A stretch of DNA of 48,077 bases. Source: JAVBMU01 sp031551755. Its GTDB lineage: Bacteria; Actinomycetota; Actinomycetes; Actinomycetales; Cellulomonadaceae. Made by a program: the position numbers and the translations under genes. The notes beneath the pieces are model-generated. The model was not told where the DNA came from, searched no databases, and worked only from the letters and a program-made list of their open reading frames with translations. Positions 7,884-16,956 of the stretch are shown in pieces. The stretch is taken from NCBI GenBank assembly GCA_031551755.1, contig JAVBNE010000057.1, forward strand, positions 1-48,077, in the 5' to 3' direction. Numbering within the stretch: the stretch's first letter is position 1; every line of letters begins with the position of its first letter.

Positions 7884-9101
7884 TCAGCCGAGGCGAGCCT
7901 TGAGATTCTCGTCCAGCGCAGCAAGGAAGTCCTCGGTGGTCAACCACTCCTGGTCCGGGCCGATCAGCAGCGCCAGGTCCTTGGTCATCTTGCCGGACTC
8001 GACCGTCTTGATGACCACGTCCTCCAAGGTCTCGGCGAAGGCAGTGACCTCGGGCGTGCCGTCCAGCTTGCCCCGGTGCATGAGCCCGCGGGTCCAGGCG
8101 AAAATCGAGGCAATCGGGTTGGTCGACGTCGGCTTGCCTTGCTGGTGCTGGCGGTAGTGCCGGGTCACGGTGCCGTGAGCGGCCTCCGCCTCGACCGTCT
8201 GGCCGTCGGGAGTCATGAGCACCGAGGTCATCAGCCCCAAGGAGCCGAATCCCTGCGCCACGGTGTCGGACTGAACGTCGCCGTCGTAGTTCTTGCAGGC
8301 CCAGACGTAGCCGCCCTCCCACTTCATCGCGGAGGCCACCATGTCATCGATGAGCCGGTGCTCATAAGTCAGCCCACGAGCCTCGAAGTCGGCCTTGTAC
8401 TCCGCCTCATAGACCTCGGCGAAGATGTCCTTGAACTGACCGTCGTAGGCCTTGAGGATGGTGTTCTTCGTGGACAGGTACACCGGGTACCCGCGCTGCA
8501 GACCGTAGGCGAAGGAGGCGTGCGCGAAGTCGCGGATCGACTCATTGAAGTTGTACATGCCCATGGCGACGCCGCCGTTCTCGGGCATCGTGGCCACCTC
8601 GAACTTCATCGGCTCGGAACCGTCGGCCGGCTCGAAGGCAATGGTGACCTTGCCCGGACCGGGCACCTTGAAGTTGGTGGCCTTGTACTGGTCACCGTGG
8701 GCGTGGCGGCCGATGATGATCGGCTTATTCCAGCCGGGGACCAGGCGCGGCACATTGGAGATGATGATCGGCTCGCGGAAGACCACACCACCGAGGATGT
8801 TGCGGATGGTGCCGTTCGGGGAGACCCACATCTTCTTCAGGCCGAACTCCTCGACCCGCGCCTCATCGGGCGTGATCGTCGCGCACTTCACGCCGACGTG
8901 GTGCTCCTTGATCGCGTTCGCGGCGTCGATGGTCACCTGGTCGTCGGTGGCGTCACGGTTCTGGATCGACAAGTCGTAGTACCGCAGGTCGATGTCGAGG
9001 TAGGGGTGGATGAGGCGGTCCTTGATGAACTGCCAGATAATGCGCGTCATCTCGTCACCGTCGAGCTCAACGACCGGGTTGACGACCTTGATCTTGGCCA
9101 T
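7884..9101 (-). CDS. icd: NADP-dependent isocitrate dehydrogenase
   Basis: A 405-residue enzyme that oxidatively decarboxylates isocitrate to 2-oxoglutarate with NADP. The N terminus (MAKIKVVNPVVELDGDEM) and motifs SPNGTIRNILGG and KNYDGDVQSD are those of the homodimeric, eukaryote-like type II enzyme, not the monomeric ~740-residue form found in many actinobacteria. Full length, starting at ATG 9101. Its upstream region, shared with the divergent aquaporin gene, carries a palindrome-like element also found before sucC. Confidence 0.96.
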   Translation of the reverse strand: MAKIKVVNPVVELDGDEMTRIIWQFIKDRLIHPYLDIDLRYYDLSIQNRDATDDQVTIDAANAIKEHHVGVKCATITPDEARVEEFGLKKMWVSPNGTIRNILGGVVFREPIIISNVPRLVPGWNKPIIIGRHAHGDQYKATNFKVPGPGKVTIAFEPADGSEPMKFEVATMPENGGVAMGMYNFNESIRDFAHASFAYGLQRGYPVYLSTKNTILKAYDGQFKDIFAEVYEAEYKADFEARGLTYEHRLIDDMVASAMKWEGGYVWACKNYDGDVQSDTVAQGFGSLGLMTSVLMTPDGQTVEAEAAHGTVTRHYRQHQQGKPTSTNPIASIFAWTRGLMHRGKLDGTPEVTAFAETLEDVVIKTVESGKMTKDLALLIGPDQEWLTTEDFLAALDENLKARLG

Positions 9102-9153
9102 AGCTTCGCAACTCCAACTTCGCGGGGATCGGTGTCCCCGAGACTACTAGATT

Positions 9154-9167
9154 TCTCGACATCAAGA
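9154..9167. promoter_or_regulatory. Operator-like motif upstream of icd
   Basis: TCTCGACATCAAGA lies 53 bases before the icd start. Its reverse complement, TCTTGATGTCGAGA, is a near-palindrome and matches 12 of 14 positions of the perfect palindrome core TCTCGACGTCGAGA upstream of sucC. It may bind the same regulator. It also lies within the region driving aqpZ. Confidence 0.5.
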
Positions 9168-9259
9168 TACTTTCGCCCACGCACCTCCCGCGTGCTGGCC
9201 AGGTCTGGTGGCAAGATGCGAATGATTGCCCGATTACCTACCAGCAGACAGGAATGCCC

Positions 9260-10243
9260 ATGTCTTCCGACGCCCCCTTTGCCGAGGCGCCTACGCAACC
9301 CGACGCCTTCGTGACCGCCACCGAAGTCGATGTCGTCGAGCCTGCCCTGATCGCTCGGCTCGGCGCCGAGGTCTTCGGCACGTTTGTCCTCGTCCTGGCC
9401 ATCATCGGCACCGGCATTTACACCGCTATCACCGGACTGGGTACCCTCGGCGGTTCACTTGCCGGCGGTATCGCCCTGCTCGCCCTGATCGCGGCGGTCG
9501 GCGCCGTCTCGGGTGGGCACTTCAACCCTGCCGTGACCCTCGGCGCCGCAATCGGTGGGCGTACCCGCTGGGTGGACGTGATCCCCTACTGGCTGGCCCA
9601 GTTCATCGGCGCGACACTCGCCGGTCTCGTTTTGTGGGGCACGATGCCGAAGGCATGGGGCACCCTCAACCAAGTCGCTGACAACCACGGCGTCTTCACC
9701 TCCAACGCGAACACCTTCGGCGATCTCTCCGCCATGGCGATCGCGACGAGGGAAACCGCAACGCCAGTCGAAACCACCATGGCGATGGCCATAGTCATCG
9801 AGGTGATCCTGACCGCGATCTTCGTGGGCGTCATCCTCGGCGCCACCGACCGCAGGAGCAACGACAAGCTCGCCCCGGTTGCCATCGGTCTCACCTTGAC
9901 CCTGATCCTGGCCCTGGCCGCGCCGTTCACTCGTGGCAGCTTCAACCCGGCCCGTTCCTTCGCGGCCGCCCTGTTCGCGGATAACTCCGAGTTGTGGGGG
10001 CAGCTTTGGGTATTCCTGGTCGCTCCCCTGGTGGGGGCCGCCATCGCCGGGTTGTTCTACCGTGCCTTCGCGACTAGCCCCGGCTACGACGACCTGCTCG
10101 GTGAGGACCGAGTGACCGTAGTCGAGGAGACCTTCGCGGTATCCGCGGCCGTCCCGGAGACCGCCGACGAGACAGCTGGAACCACGGCGGCCGGTGACGA
10201 CAGTAGAGACCCCTTCGCTCCGAAGAAGCCCCAGGACAGCTGA
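9260..10243 (+). CDS. Aquaporin / MIP family channel
   Basis: A 327-residue membrane channel for water or small neutral solutes. Two half-helix signatures, GHFNPAVT (~residue 88) and GSFNPARS (~230), each contain the NPA motif, and six hydrophobic segments flank them. A ~27-residue acidic N-terminal extension and a ~45-residue charged C-terminal tail make it longer than a minimal AqpZ (~230). The start at ATG 9260 was chosen because AGGA at 9250-9253 is 6 bases upstream; ATG 9254 is too close. It diverges from icd and ends at a clear terminator. Whether it conducts water or glycerol is uncertain. Confidence 0.9.
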   Translation: MSSDAPFAEAPTQPDAFVTATEVDVVEPALIARLGAEVFGTFVLVLAIIGTGIYTAITGLGTLGGSLAGGIALLALIAAVGAVSGGHFNPAVTLGAAIGGRTRWVDVIPYWLAQFIGATLAGLVLWGTMPKAWGTLNQVADNHGVFTSNANTFGDLSAMAIATRETATPVETTMAMAIVIEVILTAIFVGVILGATDRRSNDKLAPVAIGLTLTLILALAAPFTRGSFNPARSFAAALFADNSELWGQLWVFLVAPLVGAAIAGLFYRAFATSPGYDDLLGEDRVTVVEETFAVSAAVPETADETAGTTAAGDDSRDPFAPKKPQDS

Positions 10244-10257
10244 CCTTCCCCCCGACT

Positions 10258-10295
10258 GGCCCGGAGTCCGCCGCCTGACAGACTCCGGGCCTTTT
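10258..10295 (+). terminator. Rho-independent terminator of the aquaporin gene
   Basis: An 11-bp stem (GGCCCGGAGTC at 10258-10268 with GACTCCGGGCC at 10281-10291) is followed directly by TTTT. It sits 14 bases after the stop codon. Confidence 0.85.
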
Positions 10296-10311
10296 GCGTT
10301 GGCTGGGAGCC

Positions 10312-10641
10312 CTACATACCGGGTGCGACAAGGGCAAGCACAGCGATGGCGGCCGCCATCGACCAATAGGCGAACAGATCGAAGGCCCGCGAGCGCACCA
10401 CCAGCCCCCGACCACCGGGCGGTGGGATGGTGGCACGGCCGACGCCGACCACCGCGAGGAACACAGCCAACGTGAGCGACCCGGCCTGGGCACCGAACGC
10501 GACGACCACCACACAGCTGACCAACACCCCGGAGAGCAACAGCCACATCATCGGGCTCCTGCGCCCCAGCACCTGACGCCGCACGGTCGCGAGCGTGAAG
10601 GGAGCCGGGGCTCCGTCCGGGGTCTGATCGGAGGGTGGCAC
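10312..10641 (-). CDS. Small membrane protein, DUF3017 family
   Basis: A 109-residue protein with three hydrophobic segments (about residues 30-48, 53-68 and 88-107) and the motif GLVVRSRAFD before the last one, typical of DUF3017 proteins. In actinobacteria these genes sit beside purH, folD and mdh, as here. The function is unknown. The start is GTG 10641 without a clear ribosome-binding site; an internal ATG is possible. It diverges from the FAD oxidoreductase. Confidence 0.75.
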   Translation of the reverse strand: MPPSDQTPDGAPAPFTLATVRRQVLGRRSPMMWLLLSGVLVSCVVVVAFGAQAGSLTLAVFLAVVGVGRATIPPPGGRGLVVRSRAFDLFAYWSMAAAIAVLALVAPGM

Positions 10642-10769
10642 GGTCCGAGCCTACGCGGTCGATCCGCCACCACCGGACTGGTTCACCGCAGTTCGGTCGC
10701 GGCGTGCCGTACTGCGCGCCCCGGCTACCGCCATCGGCGCCGAGCGGGACGTCCGGTTACGGTGATCGC

Positions 10770-12191
10770 ATGGTCTCCGACGCATCCACCACGGACTCGG
10801 TGACCGTGGTGGGTGCCGGTCTTGCGGGCGCTCATACGGTCTCAGCCCTGCGCATGGCCGGCTTCAGCGGCCGGGTGACGGTCCTCGGCGATGAGGGTGT
10901 TCCACCCTATGACCGACCGCCGCTGTCGAAGGAACTGCTCAGCCGGACGGAACCCGCCTGGTTGAGCGAGGAACTGGCGGTCGACATCTCCATCCTTGCC
11001 GATGACGTCCGCTTGCACGACCCCGCGACAGCCTTGGGCCGGGAGAACGGCGGATGGGTGGTGTCCACCGCAGGCGGTGATCACATCCGGTCGGCGGTCG
11101 TCGTCGTGGCGACCGGTGCCCGGCCGATGTGCCCGGCCGGTTGGGAGTCGGCGCTCACCCTGCACACGGCAACCGATGCTGACCGGCTCCGGGCTCGGCT
11201 GCGGCCGGGTTCCCGGCTCGTCGTCATCGGGGCCGGGTGGATCGGCGCCGAGGTCGCGGGGGTGGCCGCCACGGCCGGGGCTGAGGTCACGGTGGTCGAG
11301 GCCGAGGGGACTGCGTTGAGCCGCCAGCTCACCCCGGCCGTCGGACGATGTCTTTCCGGTTGGTATGCCAGCGCCGGGGTGGAGTTGCGGACCGCGACGA
11401 CGGTCGACCGCATCGGCCCGGAGGCGGTTGAGACTGCCGACGGCGAACTACTCCCAGCGGATCTCGTGCTGGCCGCCGTCGGGGTTCGGCCGGCGACCGA
11501 CTGGCTCGGCGGCGGCTCCGTACCACTCGAGAGCGGGCACCTGCACACGGATGCGTGGGGCCGCGTCCGTGGACCGGCCGGTACCGTAGTACCCGGCCTG
11601 TGGGCGGTGGGCGACTGCGCGACCCGGGACCACCCGCTTTTCGGGGAGGTACCGGGCGGCCATTGGTCGGCAGCGCTCCACGACCCCGAACCGACCGCCC
11701 GGGCCATCCTGGGGATCGACCCCGCAGCGATCGCCTCCGAGCACCTGCCCGGCGAGGACGCGCCGATCGGAACGCAAACCGGAGCAAAGTCGGGCCGAGC
11801 CCCGGCAGCCCCCGCGCCCTACGTCTTCTCCCAGCAGCTCGGTCACGATCTCGCGCTGATCGGGCGCGTACCCGCCGACGCCGACGTGCATTTCCGTGGG
11901 GACCCGGCGGGCAACGGCGGCTGGCTCGCCTTCTACACCGACCCGCTCGGCAGCCGCTCCCCTGACGACCGTGAGAACGCGAGCACCCCGGCGAACGGCA
12001 CCCCGACCGGCCACCGGCCGATTGAGTCGCCGGCCGGCACCCCGACCACCGTCCGGGCCGTCTTGGTCGTCGACTCCCACCGAGAGGTCGGGGTCGTACG
12101 TCGGCTCATGGGCGGCCCGACTCCCTTCCGGGTGGACCTGCGCGCCGCGACCGACCCGTCCGTCCGCCTGCGGGATCTGGCCGCAAAATGA
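10770..12191 (+). CDS. FAD-dependent pyridine nucleotide oxidoreductase (ferredoxin reductase-like)
   Basis: A 473-residue flavoprotein. The N-terminal FAD site is VVGAGLAGAHTV, followed by the family signature YDRPPLSKELL. The NAD(P) Rossmann site is VIGAGWIGAEVAG (~residue 155), and a second FAD-contact motif is GLWAVGDCA (~275). This is the layout of ferredoxin/rubredoxin reductases that pass electrons from NAD(P)H to small iron-sulfur proteins. The C-terminal ~150 residues include a low-complexity Pro/Thr-rich insertion near 400-425. The start is ATG 10770; frames further upstream lack support. No ferredoxin or P450 gene is nearby, so the partner is unknown. Confidence 0.85.
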   Translation: MVSDASTTDSVTVVGAGLAGAHTVSALRMAGFSGRVTVLGDEGVPPYDRPPLSKELLSRTEPAWLSEELAVDISILADDVRLHDPATALGRENGGWVVSTAGGDHIRSAVVVVATGARPMCPAGWESALTLHTATDADRLRARLRPGSRLVVIGAGWIGAEVAGVAATAGAEVTVVEAEGTALSRQLTPAVGRCLSGWYASAGVELRTATTVDRIGPEAVETADGELLPADLVLAAVGVRPATDWLGGGSVPLESGHLHTDAWGRVRGPAGTVVPGLWAVGDCATRDHPLFGEVPGGHWSAALHDPEPTARAILGIDPAAIASEHLPGEDAPIGTQTGAKSGRAPAAPAPYVFSQQLGHDLALIGRVPADADVHFRGDPAGNGGWLAFYTDPLGSRSPDDRENASTPANGTPTGHRPIESPAGTPTTVRAVLVVDSHREVGVVRRLMGGPTPFRVDLRAATDPSVRLRDLAAK

Positions 12192-12325
12192 GGCACGTCA
12201 GCCCGACCGAGCCTGATGCCCCGAGCGACCTCGGTGGTCGACCGCGCATGCAGCCGACCACCGAGCCCGACCGATTCGAGCCGACGCGCCCCCACCGAGG
12301 CGGCGCGTAGCCAAGAAGCGTCCGC

Positions 12326-13954
12326 TCAGTGCGCGAAGTGCCGCGTGCCGGTGAAGTACATGGTCACCCCCGCGGCCTTGGCCGCCTCGATGACCTCTTC
12401 ATCACGGACCGACCCACCGGGCTGCACGACGGCGCGAACACCCGCGTCGATCAGGACACCAAGGCCGTCCGCGAACGGGAAGAAGGCGTCGGAGGCCGCG
12501 ACCGCGCCATCCGCCCGGGCTACGTCCGCCAGCGTGTTGGCCCGTTCGACCGCCAAGCGGCACGAGTCCACCCGGTTGACCTGACCCATGCCGACGCCCA
12601 CCGCTGCGCCGTCCGCCGCGAGCAGGATCGCGTTCGACTTCGCCGCCCGCACCGCCCGCCAGGCGAACTGCAGGTCGGCCAGTGTCTTGGCGTCGGCCGG
12701 GTCGCCGGCCACCAGGGTCCAGTCGCTCGACCGGTCACCGGTCGCGTCGATCCGGTCGGCTGCCTGCATGAGCAGCCCCCCGCTGATCGGCCGCAGCTCA
12801 ACCGCGGTGGTCGGCGGTGTGTCCACCACGAGCAACCGCAGGTTCTTCTTCCGGCTCAGGATCTCCAGGGCCTCCGGCTCGAAGCCGGGTGCGACCACGA
12901 CCTCGGTGAACACGGGCGCGATCTGCTCAGCGACCGCAGCCGTCACCACCCGGTTGGCGGCGATGACGCCACCATAGGCGGAGACCGGGTCCGTGGCGTG
13001 CGCCTTGGCATGGGCCTCGGCGATGTCGGCACCAACCGCGATGCCGCAGGGGTTCGCGTGTTTGATGATCGCGACTGCGGGTTCGGTGTGGTCGTGGGCG
13101 GCCCGCCAGGCGGCGTCGGCGTCGACGTAGTTGTTGTAGCTCATGGCCTTGCCGTGCACCTGGGTGGCCTGGGCGAGGCCGCGGCTGCCGTCCTGCGACT
13201 GGTAGAGCGCCGCGCGCTGGTGGGGGTTCTCGCCGTAGCGCAGCACGTCGGCGCGAGTCCAGGTGCCGCCCACCCAGGCCGGGAAGCCACTGGCCTGCGG
13301 GCCGTCGGGGCCGTCCACCAGGTCGGTGGGGGCCACCACGGACCCCATCCATGAGGCGACCGCGACGTCGTAGGTGGCGGTGTGCACGAAGGCGGCAGCC
13401 GCGAGGCCCTTGCGCTGGGCGTAGGTGTACCCACCGGCCTGCACGGCCGCAACGGCATCGCCGTAACCGTCCGGGTCGACCACCACGGCCACACTCGGGT
13501 GGTTCTTCGCTGCGGCCCGCACCATCGACGGTCCGCCGATGTCGATCTGCTCGATCACGGCATCGGGACCGGCGCCGGAGGCCACCGTTTCCGCGAAGGG
13601 GTAGAGGTTGACCACGACCAGCTCGAAGGTGTCGATCTCCAGCTCGGCGAGCTGGGCGAGGTGGTCGGCCTTACGGGAATCCGCAAGGATTCCGGCGTGC
13701 ACCCTCGGGTGCAGCGTTTTGACACGACCCTCCAGGCACTCAGGGAAGCCCGTCAGCTCCTCGACCGGGGTGACCGGCACCCCGGCCGCGGCGATCGTGG
13801 TGGCCGTCGACCCGGTGGAGACCAGCTCGACGCCCGCGGCGTGCAGCCCACGGGCCAGGTCTTCGAGACCGGTCTTGTCGTAGACGCTGATCAGGGCGCG
13901 ATGGATCGGGCGTCGGGAGTCATCGGTGAGGGCAGCGGCGGGGGTGGCGGACAT
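12326..13954 (-). CDS. purH: Bifunctional AICAR transformylase / IMP cyclohydrolase PurH
   Basis: A 542-residue enzyme catalysing the last two steps of IMP synthesis. The N-terminal IMP cyclohydrolase (MGS-like) domain begins RALISVYDKTGL and carries the phosphate-binding STGSTATTI. The C-terminal transformylase domain carries the catalytic Lys-His in IIKHANPCGIAVG and ends YFTGTRHFAH. ATG 13954 is the start because GGAGG lies 5 bases upstream. It follows purN on the same strand, the usual actinobacterial arrangement. Confidence 0.96.
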   Translation of the reverse strand: MSATPAAALTDDSRRPIHRALISVYDKTGLEDLARGLHAAGVELVSTGSTATTIAAAGVPVTPVEELTGFPECLEGRVKTLHPRVHAGILADSRKADHLAQLAELEIDTFELVVVNLYPFAETVASGAGPDAVIEQIDIGGPSMVRAAAKNHPSVAVVVDPDGYGDAVAAVQAGGYTYAQRKGLAAAAFVHTATYDVAVASWMGSVVAPTDLVDGPDGPQASGFPAWVGGTWTRADVLRYGENPHQRAALYQSQDGSRGLAQATQVHGKAMSYNNYVDADAAWRAAHDHTEPAVAIIKHANPCGIAVGADIAEAHAKAHATDPVSAYGGVIAANRVVTAAVAEQIAPVFTEVVVAPGFEPEALEILSRKKNLRLLVVDTPPTTAVELRPISGGLLMQAADRIDATGDRSSDWTLVAGDPADAKTLADLQFAWRAVRAAKSNAILLAADGAAVGVGMGQVNRVDSCRLAVERANTLADVARADGAVAASDAFFPFADGLGVLIDAGVRAVVQPGGSVRDEEVIEAAKAAGVTMYFTGTRHFAH

Positions 13955-14083
13955 CAGGCCTCCAGGCGAGTGGGCGGGGCAAGATCGGAGCCCAGCACCC
14001 AGGCGGGCGGCGCGTGGCGACGAACCTCTTGGCCGCTCCCCGGTGGTTGGTCCCACCCTCGCCAGTCACGACCACCACCGATG

Positions 14084-14743
14084 CTACCGGTTCGCGGACC
14101 CGCCTCCGATCATGGCCCGGCGGCCCTCGACGCGCAGACCCGAGCGTGCGATCCGGCCGACCGTTTCCACCAGCAACACCCGTTCGGCCACTTTGATCCG
14201 CTCGTGCAGGCTCGCCTCGTCGTCGCCGTCGTCGACCGGCACCGCCGCCTGGGCCAGGATCGGCCCGGTGTCGACACCCTCGTCGACCACATGGACCGTG
14301 CAGCCCGACACCCGCACACCATAGGCCAAGGCATCTCGCACGCCGTGCGCACCCGGGAAGGAGGGCAACAGCGCCGGGTGGGTGTTCACGATGCGACCGG
14401 CGAAGCTGCTGACGAAGGACGGCGCCAACACCCGCATGAATCCCGCGAGCACGACCAGGCCGGGCTGGAAAACCGCCACTGCCTCGGCCAGGCCGCGATT
14501 CCAGGCGGCCCGGTCCTCGAAGTCGGCGGGGGTCACCACGGCCACCGGGACACCGGCCGCGCGGGCGAGCTCGAGCGCCCCCGCCCCGGGTTTGTCCGAG
14601 AGCACGCCGACGACCCGGGCGCCGAAGGCTGGGTCGTCGTGGGCGGCCAGCAGCGCTGCCAGGTTGCTGCCGCCTCCCGAGGCGAGCACGACGATGCGAG
14701 TGGCAGAGGTTGCTTCCACCAGATGGCCGGACGGCGTCAACAC
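14084..14743 (-). CDS. purN: Phosphoribosylglycinamide formyltransferase PurN
   Basis: A ~219-residue enzyme transferring the formyl group of 10-formyl-THF to glycinamide ribonucleotide. The phosphate-binding loop VLASGGGSNLAALL, the catalytic Asn-His segment NTHPALLPSFPGAHG and the Asp in VDEGVDTGPI are all present. The start is uncertain: GTG 14743 has GGGAG upstream, while GTG 14719 or the far upstream ATG 14806 are alternatives. The purH start lies 130 bases downstream, so the two are probably co-transcribed. Confidence 0.93.
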   Translation of the reverse strand: MLTPSGHLVEATSATRIVVLASGGGSNLAALLAAHDDPAFGARVVGVLSDKPGAGALELARAAGVPVAVVTPADFEDRAAWNRGLAEAVAVFQPGLVVLAGFMRVLAPSFVSSFAGRIVNTHPALLPSFPGAHGVRDALAYGVRVSGCTVHVVDEGVDTGPILAQAAVPVDDGDDEASLHERIKVAERVLLVETVGRIARSGLRVEGRRAMIGGGSANR

Positions 14744-14824
14744 AATGCTCCCAGGGTCGGGGACTACGCGGATGCGACAATCGTCCGCAGCCACACTGTG
14801 ACACAACTCGTCAGGAGTTCGCCC

Positions 14825-15268
14825 ATGGGCTTTCCCGGCCCCCAGCCCGATGCGCCACGGCCGTCGTCTCCCGAGCTGACTGATCGCGCCCAGCTCGCTG
14901 CCAGACGCACCCTGCTGGTGGCCGTCATGACCATCCTCGCGCTCGTCATCAGCACGTGGACTTTCCCTTGGGCCCTGCTCGCCTTCATTCCGATGGCGGC
15001 CGCCGTCGGCTTCGGTATCGCCGCACTTGTCGCGGCGCGCGGTGGCCCCAACCGATTGGTGCTGCCCGCGGTCATCCTCGGCTGGGGCCTGGCCGGCCTG
15101 CTCGCCATGCAGTTACTCGGCTCGGCCGTCATGTGGGAAGTGACAATGGACGACGTCACCTGCCGTTCAGAGGCCATCACGACGCTGGCGCGCGACCGCT
15201 GCGAGGCCGCTCACCAGCAGGCGATCAAGGACTGGGTGGCTCGTCTTCCGGGAGCTCCCTCAACCTGA
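14825..15268 (+). CDS. Small membrane protein of unknown function
   Basis: A 147-residue protein starting at ATG 14825 with AGGAG 7 bases upstream. A Pro-rich cytoplasmic N terminus (~25 residues) is followed by three hydrophobic segments (about 30-47, 49-66 and 77-95). The last ~45 residues contain two cysteines (DDVTCRSE, ARDRCEAA), which could form a disulfide if extracytoplasmic. It resembles DUF4190-type small membrane proteins only in outline. It diverges from purN, and its last 44 bases overlap the end of the opposing gene. Confidence 0.7.
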   Translation: MGFPGPQPDAPRPSSPELTDRAQLAARRTLLVAVMTILALVISTWTFPWALLAFIPMAAAVGFGIAALVAARGGPNRLVLPAVILGWGLAGLLAMQLLGSAVMWEVTMDDVTCRSEAITTLARDRCEAAHQQAIKDWVARLPGAPST

Positions 15269-16487
15269 ACCGCGCAAAGATCCCCCAACGGGCGACGACG
15301 AGCGCCGCCGCAGCGCCCAGCGCGCATTCCAGCCCCGCCAGCAATCCGACCGCCCACCAGGTGCCGCCGATATGCGCGAGGCGCCCGGAGCCGACCCCAC
15401 CACTGGCCATCGCGACGAGGAGGCCGAGAAGGGTTGCCACGGTCGCGCCGAACGCGGCAGTGATGAAGCCGACCTGGCCCCACGTGGAGAACTCCTCACC
15501 CGGCTCCTGGACGGCACGCCGACGCAGAAGTACGACCGCCATTGCACCCACCACGACCAGCAGCACCGGCGCCCAGACGGCCGCCCCATGGGACCATCCG
15601 GCGCCCGGCAGCGCCCCGAGCAACGGCAACGGAGGCAGCGGACCGGCAGCGGTGTCGGTGACCTGCCCCGGTGCGAACTGGGTATCCGCGCCGACGGCGA
15701 ACCCCGGCCCGGCCAGCCACCCGGTGGTCCACACGACCAGGTTGGGCAGCACCATCAACTGGGCGATCGCAAGAATGGTGCCGCCCAGCGCCCCCGGGGC
15801 CAGCCCGGCCACGATGTCGCCCGACGTCGCCCGCCCCGCCACTGCCCACACCCCGACCAATCCGGCCGCCAGGAGGACCAGAATGCCCACCGCGATGGCA
15901 CCGCCACGAACACCGAGCCGGGCTGCCACTGGTATGCGAGTCAGCAACGGGTCCGCCAGCTCCGTGATGCGCGGTGAGTCCGGGCGTGCGAGGATCCCCA
16001 ACCCCAATCCCACGGCGGCCACGGCACCCCCGCCGATCGGAGCGATCACCAACCCCCAGGTACTCGTCGACGCCGTCACCGCGACTCCGAGGACACCCGC
16101 CGCGTATGTCAGGGTCCCTGTCAGCCACGCGGAAACCGTTGCCGACGAGGCCCGGCGGGCCGTCGCGAAACAGGCGAAGAGCAGCAGCATGGTCAGCCCG
16201 AGCGGGACCAGCGTCACAGTGGTCTTCCCGGTCACCACCGGCACCCCGTGGCCCAGCAGCCAGAGGCGGGCACCCACCGTGAGCGAGCTGCCCCACCCGC
16301 CCTGTTCCGCGCCTCCACTGGAGGCCAGGAAGGCGACGACGGCCGGGAGCAGCACCACCGCCAAGGACAGCCCCAGTGCCTGGATCGCGGCGGCGAAGCC
16401 CGCAAGGCTGTGGCGCGGCGCCACCGGTCGCGGCGGGTTGCCGTCGACGGTGCGTGCCGGTCGGCGGGCGGCACCAGCGGGGGTCAT
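15225..16487 (-). CDS. Polytopic membrane protein, DUF6350 family
   Basis: A 420-residue integral membrane protein with about nine hydrophobic segments separated by short Gly/Ala-rich loops, a basic N terminus (RRPARTVDG) and a charged tail (LRELPEDEP). Proteins of this kind (DUF6350, sometimes annotated as cell-division membrane protein PerM) lie between sucD and purN in many actinobacteria, which matches this position. ATG 16487 is the preferred start; the frame stays open to 16628 through the repeat element. Biochemical function is not established. Confidence 0.75.
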   Translation of the reverse strand: MTPAGAARRPARTVDGNPPRPVAPRHSLAGFAAAIQALGLSLAVVLLPAVVAFLASSGGAEQGGWGSSLTVGARLWLLGHGVPVVTGKTTVTLVPLGLTMLLLFACFATARRASSATVSAWLTGTLTYAAGVLGVAVTASTSTWGLVIAPIGGGAVAAVGLGLGILARPDSPRITELADPLLTRIPVAARLGVRGGAIAVGILVLLAAGLVGVWAVAGRATSGDIVAGLAPGALGGTILAIAQLMVLPNLVVWTTGWLAGPGFAVGADTQFAPGQVTDTAAGPLPPLPLLGALPGAGWSHGAAVWAPVLLVVVGAMAVVLLRRRAVQEPGEEFSTWGQVGFITAAFGATVATLLGLLVAMASGGVGSGRLAHIGGTWWAVGLLAGLECALGAAAALVVARWGIFARFRLRELPEDEPPSP

Positions 16488-16564
16488 GGACCCATCGTGC
16501 GCGACGCCGACAGCCCGCCCATGGAGGCTCCCCGGCGCGCCGTGGCTGTGACCAGCGCCGGATC

Positions 16565-16649
16565 GAGTGCTGTGGTTTGCGTCGAGTGCTGTGGTTCTAG
16601 CCGAGTGCTGTGGTTTCAACCGCAGCACTCGGCTAGAACTACAGCACTC
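16565..16649. repeat. Three 19-bp direct repeats followed by an inverted copy
   Basis: The unit GAGTGCTGTGGTT(T/C) starts at 16565, 16584 and 16603, exactly 19 bases apart. Positions 16584-16610 then pair with 16623-16649 over 27 bases with a single G-T mismatch, leaving a 12-base loop. The element lies between the DUF6350 gene and the toxin-antitoxin locus. It could be a small non-autonomous repeat (REP/MITE-like) or a terminator-like hairpin; it encodes nothing. Confidence 0.85.
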
Positions 16650-16702
16650 ACCGCGACGACGGCAGGCGACAACATGTTCGGACGCCCATCCCGATCAGAC
16701 TC

Positions 16703-16956
16703 CTAGCGGCCGTAGACCTCACGACGGTGAGCGACGCAGACGACGGTGACCACGAGCAGGTCGTCGTAAACCTCGTAGATGACCCGGTAGTCCCCGACCC
16801 GAATCCGCCAAGCGAGGTCTTCAGCTTGCGGGAACCGTGCGGCCGTGGATTCTCACCCAGGCTCCCGATCGCGCTCAAGAGTCGGTCACGCACCGCTCGG
16901 GGGAGCTTTCTCACCTGGCGTGCTGCCGCCGAGGTGAGCTCAACGTGGTAGGTCAC
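16703..16956 (-). pseudogene. RelE/ParE-family toxin, frameshifted
   Basis: From GTG 16956 the frame reads VTYHVELTSAAARQVRKLP and on to SRKLK, a typical RelE-fold start. Near 16818-16822 the homology moves to another frame, continuing DLAWRIRVGDYRVIYEVYDD and ending HRREVYGR with TAG at 16703-16705. One missing base (a G after AAG) explains the shift. The intact product would be an ~85-residue mRNA interferase-type toxin. The start overlaps the antitoxin stop (GTGA). As written, the toxin would lose the C-terminal half that carries the catalytic residues. Confidence 0.85.

Noticed and set aside
6702..9314. Long plus-strand frames opposite mdh and icd
   Set aside because: They are antisense shadows of strongly conserved enzymes in high-GC DNA, without motifs or ribosome-binding sites.
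13382..15268. 628-codon open frame on the plus strand
   Set aside because: All but its last 147 codons run antisense to purH and purN and have the Arg/Gly/His-rich look of a shadow frame; only the part from ATG 14825 is kept.
16565..16649. CRISPR array
   Set aside because: The units are spaced 19 bases apart with only 5-6 variable bases, part of the array is inverted, and no cas genes are present.
16703..16956. Programmed frameshift in the toxin gene
   Set aside because: No slippery heptamer or downstream structure is evident at this site or at the second toxin (46796-47112); simple base loss or sequencing error is more likely, though not excluded.
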